Positions 58,401 to 64,000 of a stretch of DNA of 64,000 nt are shown here, piece after piece. Source of the DNA: Tipula vernalis (taxonomy: Eukaryota > Arthropoda > Insecta > Diptera > Tipulidae); assembly GCA_958295665.1 (NCBI GenBank), contig OY282560.1:88760311-88824310 (forward strand), written 5' to 3'. The first letter of the stretch is position 1. The number at the start of each line of letters is the position of its first letter. Below the pieces are notes generated by a model. The model saw nothing but the letters and a program-made list of their open reading frames with translations. It was not told the origin of the DNA and ran no database searches. The position numbers were made by a program, and so were the translations under genes.

Positions 58401-58991
58401 GACAGTCAGGCGGCAATCAAGTCGCTGGAATCAGTTTCCCTGACATCCGTGGTGGCAATGAGGTGCCGCTCATCTCTTAACGAGATGAGTGAGCAGTTCA
58501 ATATCCAGATAGTCTGGGTCCCCGGTCACTCGGATGTACGGGGGAACTGTAGGGCGGACGAACTGGCAAGGCAAGGTACAACTCTCCAATTGAAACCGGA
58601 AAGGGCAAATCTGGGGAGGCCCACAGCGGCGATTTTTAGGGCGCTTGGTAATGAGGCGATAGCCTCGGCACAGAAGAGGTGGACTAACACCATAACATGC
58701 AATGTAGCGCGGCAAGTCTGGCCGAAACTGGACTTGGAGCGCTCCAACACGCTACCGTCCCTACGCAGACCTGACTTAGGTATAGTCGTAGGGGTACTCA
58801 CAGGACACTGCCTCATTGGGGAGCATGCGAGGAGGGTTGGGTCAATGACAAATGACTTCTGTAGAAGCTGCATGGATGAGGAGGAGGAAGAGACTCTGAG
58901 CCACTTCCTCTGCTCATGCCCGGCGCTAGCTTACAGGAGGCACAAATATCTGGGCAAGTATAGTTTGGACGGCCTAACTCGGACTAAATAG
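55458..58991 (+). pseudogene. Element C ORF2: endonuclease, reverse transcriptase, RNase H; one nonsense codon
   Basis: The ATG 55458-55460 begins an APE-type endonuclease (QINLHHSKAAS; CDANAHH at 133-139; SDH at 208-210). Reverse transcriptase spans about 430-720, with D569 in FLDIEGTF and catalytic YADD at 657-660. The usually invariant PQGG motif reads LQGG here (GTLQGGVLSP); A and B have proline. TAA at 57861-57863 (codon 802) stands where A has GTA and B has AAA. The same frame then continues to 58991 with RNase H (FYTDGSKLDGKVGAG, YVDSQAAIKS, VPGHSDVRGNCRADE) and a Cys/His motif (CRSC ... HFLCSC). A deletion of about 36 bases near 58980 replaces the normal SSSKWFQ end with LTRTK. The full span is 1177 codons. 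Confidence 0.9.
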
Positions 58992-59085
58992 CTCAAATTG
59001 GTTCCAGTGAAGGTGGAAGGGGAGTAGGATCCCTCGGTATCACAACGGATCGTCATCGGTCTAAGTGTGCGTTTTGGCAGCCGCT

Positions 59086-59101
59086 CTAACCTAACCTAAC
59101 C
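59086..59101 (+). repeat. (CCTAA)n tail of element C
   Basis: CTAACCTAACCTAACC ends the element directly before the right target duplication TACATATTTAATG. Because the duplication abuts it, the pentamer belongs to the element and not to the target. Confidence 0.9.
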
Positions 59102-59114
59102 TACATATTTAATG

Positions 59115-62100
59115 TTCTTTAACTTGGAACGGATTTGGGCCGAGAATGTATTTAGAAATACAGACGGCTGTCGTTTTATATTAGGAGGTATAGGAAAAAA
59201 ACCAAAATAATACTAGTATTTTCCTTTTTCTTCCTATAGTTTCTAAATTCTAACGATAGCCGTGGAAAATAATCGTCGAATTACATAGTTAGAGCCTTGT
59301 TTTGATTTAGAGTAGGTAGATAGCTAATTGTCTTTTTAATAAGTAAAGCATTTAAGTGTATTACACAAATATTGAACGAACTCCTCTTTCTTGATTAACA
59401 CCATGTTCGGTTGATCCGCATATGATTAAACACGGCTGATGAATTTCAGCAGAAATTGAAACTGGTTTGTGGCTTGTATGTATTTAAATTCCAGATATTA
59501 TAAGAAGCACAAATTACCAACGTAAATTGTGTTTTGCAAGCTTACAAGTTTAAATAACATCTTATACTACAAATGTGTAGGTGGATGTCACATTCTCGAT
59601 ACTTTTTGTCAAGGCTTACTAGAGATATCTGAAAGTAGCACTGAGTATGCGAGCTTACTGTATTGATGTAAGTACAAATTGTTTATGGCTCTTTCAATGG
59701 ATATATAAAATCAACTCACACAATTTTATCACGTGGCATTTTTAAACACAAATAAATCGACCGGTGCCATCTTTAACTTAAATATATCTTCGATGCCTTA
59801 TCAATAACCTGGAATACTCACCAACACGATTTTACCATGAGTTATTTGTGAATTTGAAATAAATGAAGCGATTAGATAGTAAGATAGTATACTCAGTATT
59901 AGTTACTTTTTTACTTGATTTAGCCGCTGTAAAGTGTTCGAAAGTTTACCGGAAACTTGAGTAAACCGATGTAATACTAGTTCCGAATATTGAAGCTACG
60001 AAAAGTTAAATGATAATAGTTACAAAAGGTTTTGAAATCTCATTTAATTACAAAAAAAGTGGAACAAATGCATACTTAAATGTCTCTATAAAAAATCCGC
60101 CTCTCATTTCAAATTTTTTTGGAGCTATAATAAACCCAATTGGGAAAGATTGTGAATCAAAACGTAAAGCTATTTTAAGTTCTTACGCGGTGATTTCGTG
60201 GAAAATATGAAAAAGTATCTATGTGCGGGGTGAGTTTGATCGCGATGTGAAGAGAAGTGAAAAGTGGTATTTGCCAAGTTTTTATAAAATTGTACATTTT
60301 TAGCACTTATCAAAATATTGCAAAGTGATGAGTACAAAGTTTTTAGTCGAATAGGCCCCAGGTCTAATAATGTTTCATAAAACGACATGACATAAAAATT
60401 AGATAATTTTGTATGTCTTAAAATAGAATTGTTTGAAACAAAAGTGTTTACAGATTACTTCGGAAACAATTCGAGTGACATTGCGTTTTGTGATACACAC
60501 AGTTAAGGATCCTTTATGGTTCATTCCGTCCGTTCAGTTAAACTATCTAGCTGTTGTGTTGTGTTCAAAATATTCCTCCATGTCAGAACGACTGTCAGCA
60601 AGACGAAAATAAATGGTAAATGGCCACACTTTAATATAAATAAAGGAACTTGGATAGATTTTCGTTAATATTCGAAATTATTTTAGGCACCTGTGTTCAC
60701 GTTTCTTGCAGATATTCGAAGTTTCTTACTTATATGAGTAGTATTTCTTGACCTTGATTAATTCACGGTAAACTACTTTACGGGTAGACATTTTATAAAA
60801 TAGTAGGCTGACAGAAGTTGCATTTATTTCTGAAAATTCGGCGAAATACGTCAGAACAGTTCTTGTTTAAACTCCTAACTATTCCATAAACTCACAAGCT
60901 AGGTAGTGCACAAAAAACATCTATGCATAAAAAAGGTTATTTGAATTCGAAATGAAATGATCGTTTACTACGCATAATTTCGTTTAGGAAAATTTCAATC
61001 TCCATCTCCATTCTTACTAAAAAAAAAAAAATCGGACTAACACTTTGCTCCAACGAACTACAGTGTTGTGTGACAAATCTGGAGATGAAGTCCGTATTCC
61101 ATGACGCATAATCATTTTAAATGTTTGCCAAATAACACTTGCTGATAAACAATTTAATGCATAAATTAAGGTCTTATTGCAGTACTCTCTCGATTGGCTT
61201 AAATTCAAATTATGTACAAACATTTCACTAAAGTTTTAAAGATGTTCCTTTCAAAAAGTTAGTAACGCTGCCCCCCAATTCTACCAATCATCATCAATAA
61301 CTGAGCACTATCAGTAATATATGTGGACTCATCAATATCTGTGGAGTCGGAGTTCGAGAAAGTCAATCGACCTTTTGGTAGAATTTGTTAAATATCTCTG
61401 CAACCATAGTTTGTCGACTCCTGATTTAAATGATGGCATTGAGATATGTAAAGAACTTGGTACCACTTAGCTCCAGATTTTGTAGATTTTTCAAGAATTA
61501 TTGAAGGGTTTCAGATTATTTGAGAATCGACTTTGTGCGAGTTTTGCCTTGTATGGTGGAATTTTTGGAATCACGTAATTAATATTAAGAGCAGGGGACT
61601 GTTATTGCGCTATTGCTTTTTTCTCGCATTTTATTTAATTTTTGTATTTTTTTTTTTCTATTTTGTATTTATTATAATTATTTACATGACTGTTATATGC
61701 ATAAACTGAAATGCCTATGTAGCTGAAGAAACAGTTAAATGAAAAAAGAAAAATAGTAAAAGTGGCTAACGTATTAACCCAATAAGGCGAACAAGAGAGA
61801 ATAACGTATTACAATAATGCGAGAACCATAATACGAGTAGCTGAATTATCGAAGGAATGAAAAGCGGGAAAAAATGCAGAGGACATCCAGAAAAACTTGG
61901 AGAAAACTTTAGAGTACCATCTATTTTCCATATACTCCATTATAATGAGCTCTTATGCTCAAAATGGACTGTACGGATCTTAAAAATTTTTTGTGTATAA
62001 AATAAATAAATAAATAAAAAAATAAAACAATTTCCTAATTTCCTATTGCACAAAACCTATTAACAAGCAAAGGAATATTTAGTAGTATGAAAATGTTGGG

Positions 62101-64000
62101 GAAAACTGTTGCAAATGAAGCCACAATTTTATTCCATAGATTAAAGATATGTTGCGCGTTGACTTCCATAATGTCACAGACTTATAGATTATTCAAGATT
62201 TTTTAATTACTGGTTTGGTGTACTTGGCTTTGAATGGCTTGACATCTTGAATAATATACGGTATTTTCGAGAAAAAATTTCGACATTTGTATAAGTAGCA
62301 TTGAATTTCGAGTTTGTATGTTTTCGAGATTTCGAGAATATCTGGATTATTAGAGAGTTCGTTGAAAAATTTTCAAGAATAATTGAGATTCTAAGAAATC
62401 TGAAAACATTCATAATGGAACAGTGTTATTGCATTGCAAGTTGTTACGTATGATTGAAGGTTTAAATTCGACAAATTCGAAATTAAAAATTTTTAAAATT
62501 TTGGAAATTTCTGTAGCTTTGTTTTCTATCGCACCTGTACGCTGTACTTCGGGAATTTGTCAGATTATTTGTGATTATAATGATTTATTCCAAATTCTTG
62601 CGACTTTCATGTATATCATTGAATAATTAGCAAATACTTCAATGTTTTGCGTGTTAGTGGTCAAATTATAGATTATTCAACATTACTTACACATTTTAAA
62701 TGTGATGTTTATTTCGCCTAGTTAGAATCGCCAAGTTGGCCAAATCTGAGTTTTCTAACATGTTGGGACGAGTTCTCGATTTCGGAATATTCGAAGGAAA
62801 TTATAATTCGATGAATTTTTTTGTTATTCGTTGTAGGAAATATCGAAAATTATTTAACTAAGGTTTTGAAATTGACCTAAATTAGGCTGCATGGTTATGC
62901 GAGGGCCCAGACAAAGTTGAAGGAAAAATAATTAAGTGAAACTATTATTAAAAACAAGTTTTAACGTATAGCTTTCGTTAATATTTAAATTAAATTAGTA
63001 TTGAGCGTACCACTGCTAATGAAAACTGTTCGCAATATTTTTGATTCATATTTAGGGCAATATTTTAATTAATTAGCATACGCTCTGATTCCCGGTGTAT
63101 ACGCGCAGGAAACTAGTAATATTAATTAATATCTCGTTAATTTTGTTGACGCAGGCTAATGAACTTGTAGCGGCCGGTATCAGAAATTTAAATATTTTCG
63201 CGTTGGGTAACACTGGTTATCACGAGTGAAATAACAGTGTAGTTGATGAACTCCATAAAAAACAAAAAAAAAACAAATAAAAAAGAAAATGAAACAATAA
63301 GGATTCATCGTCACCAACAAAAAGAAACAAAGGAGAAAGAAAAATTATTATTGTGTGAACTGCCGCCATCGCCGGGTATTTTTGGTTATTCATTTTACAT
63401 TGTGTGTATCGTAAAATTAATAAAACTTAAAAGTAACGTAAAATTTAATTGATGCAAATATTAATTGTGCTACTTATATATAAATAAAATAACTACTCAT
63501 TGGAGAGTAAAATATAAATTAATAACCCAACCAATTGGCTTTAATTTTGTTTGTGTGATTCACAATAAAATCGAGCGTTTATCCTCATATCAAAGGCGAC
63601 TCGATAAACTTTTAACGCTCAAATTCCTTTTTCTATGTACAAGGATGCATTTAAATTGAGACAAGCAAGTAACTCGAAAACGAGCGACTCTACATAGAGA
63701 AATGTCCAAAGAATCTTTAGTTAGTTGCATTTGGTAGACCTTTTCAAGGTGATTTCAAGGTCATTTTGTTTTTCAAATGAAAACCTAAGTTTTTTATTAT
63801 GGAATCGAATTCAACTTAGAAAATTAAACAACTTTTATCATACGCATTTTTTATGAGATATACATTTTTGATGATATTCAGCAAAATAGCTAGAGACTTT
63901 TGAGTTGTTAAAAAAAATTTACTGCTAATCTATGGAGTTTGGGGAAAATGTAAGAGTCCTTATTATTTCCAAACTGTTTTAGTGACTAACAGTAATTGCG
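59115..64000. other. AT-rich sequence, no gene seen
   Basis: No convincing gene is visible. GAATAGGCCC near 60345 matches the start of the palindrome at 53413 and may be the far end of a DNA transposon into which C inserted. An AAAT-rich tract lies at about 61998-62030. A weak inverted match to the 29484/34124 repeat lies near 63738-63800. The frame at 63243-63452 is lysine-rich low complexity. Confidence 0.5.

Larger units (their letters stand above)
53635..59101 (+). mobile_element. Element C: full-length LOA-like non-LTR retrotransposon (5467 bp)
   Basis: TACATATTTAATG is duplicated exactly at 53622-53634 and 59102-59114, a 13-bp target duplication that fixes both ends. The order is a 438-bp 5' region starting GGTAGTCTTGGCG, ORF1 (54063-55406), ORF2 (55458-58991), a short 3' region and a CCTAA tail. 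The lesions I can see by comparison with A and B are few: a one-base shift at the ORF1 start, one nonsense codon in ORF2, and a deletion at the ORF2 end. The clean duplication and few lesions make this the youngest LINE in the window. Confidence 0.93.

Noticed and set aside
63243..63452. Lysine-rich 69-codon frame
   Set aside because: Low-complexity A-rich DNA; no homology and a hydrophobic tail expected from T-rich sequence.
1..64000. CRISPR arrays, operons, bacterial promoters or terminators
   Set aside because: Nothing of the kind is present; the content is eukaryotic transposons in AT-rich DNA.

Overview
The window looks like AT-rich, repeat-dense nuclear DNA from an insect, most likely a fly (Diptera). 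I infer this from the retrotransposon families: LOA-like and R1-like non-LTR elements with DUF4780-type ORF1 proteins, a Ty3/gypsy element with a tRNA-Lys primer site, and Tc1 and mariner transposons. The species cannot be named from sequence alone. I found no host protein-coding gene; every convincing coding stretch belongs to a mobile element.

Layout. 563-9991: a complete Ty3/gypsy LTR retrotransposon on the minus strand, with near-identical 1.6 kb LTRs, a 4-bp target duplication and open gag and pol. 9996-10635: a ~108-bp tandem repeat. 11273-16320: a GA-rich mini/microsatellite split by an R1-clade element (11661-15955), itself split by a short LOA-like derivative (15152-15901). 19772-25321: LOA-like element A, almost full length but decayed. 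26335-26748: a MITE-like element with 50-bp inverted ends. 29747-34035: 5'-truncated LOA-like element B, carrying a Tc1-type DD34E transposon (30376-31718). 34306-34518: a mariner fragment. 35425-38042: a strongly decayed LOA-like relic on the minus strand. 38601-43381: a second copy of the short LOA derivative (E), carrying a 4.0-kb AT-rich satellite-like insertion. 45290-48525: two more decayed non-LTR relics on the minus strand. 53635-59101: LOA-like element C, full length, with a 13-bp target duplication and few lesions.

The most interesting signal is at the 5' ends of elements C, D (15152) and E. The first seven bases after each target duplication can pair with a seven-base strand about 190-200 nt downstream. 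Two of the pairs differ between C and D/E in a fully compensatory way (A-U to G-C, and C-G to U-A), and the first pair is G.U in all three. The downstream strand is followed by GG-UAAC, a stem-loop (perfect in C) and GCUAA, an order resembling hepatitis-delta-virus-like (HDV-like) self-cleaving ribozymes that process other non-LTR retrotransposons. The fold is longer and less canonical than HDV, so it is a testable candidate.

How the parts work together. The LOA-like elements encode ORF1 (DUF4780 RNA-binding type) and ORF2 (endonuclease, reverse transcriptase, RNase H, Cys/His motif). The short D/E elements keep the 5' region and the 3' end but lack the coding middle, so they would need those proteins in trans. 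The LTR element is the only one with all of its coding capacity apparently intact.
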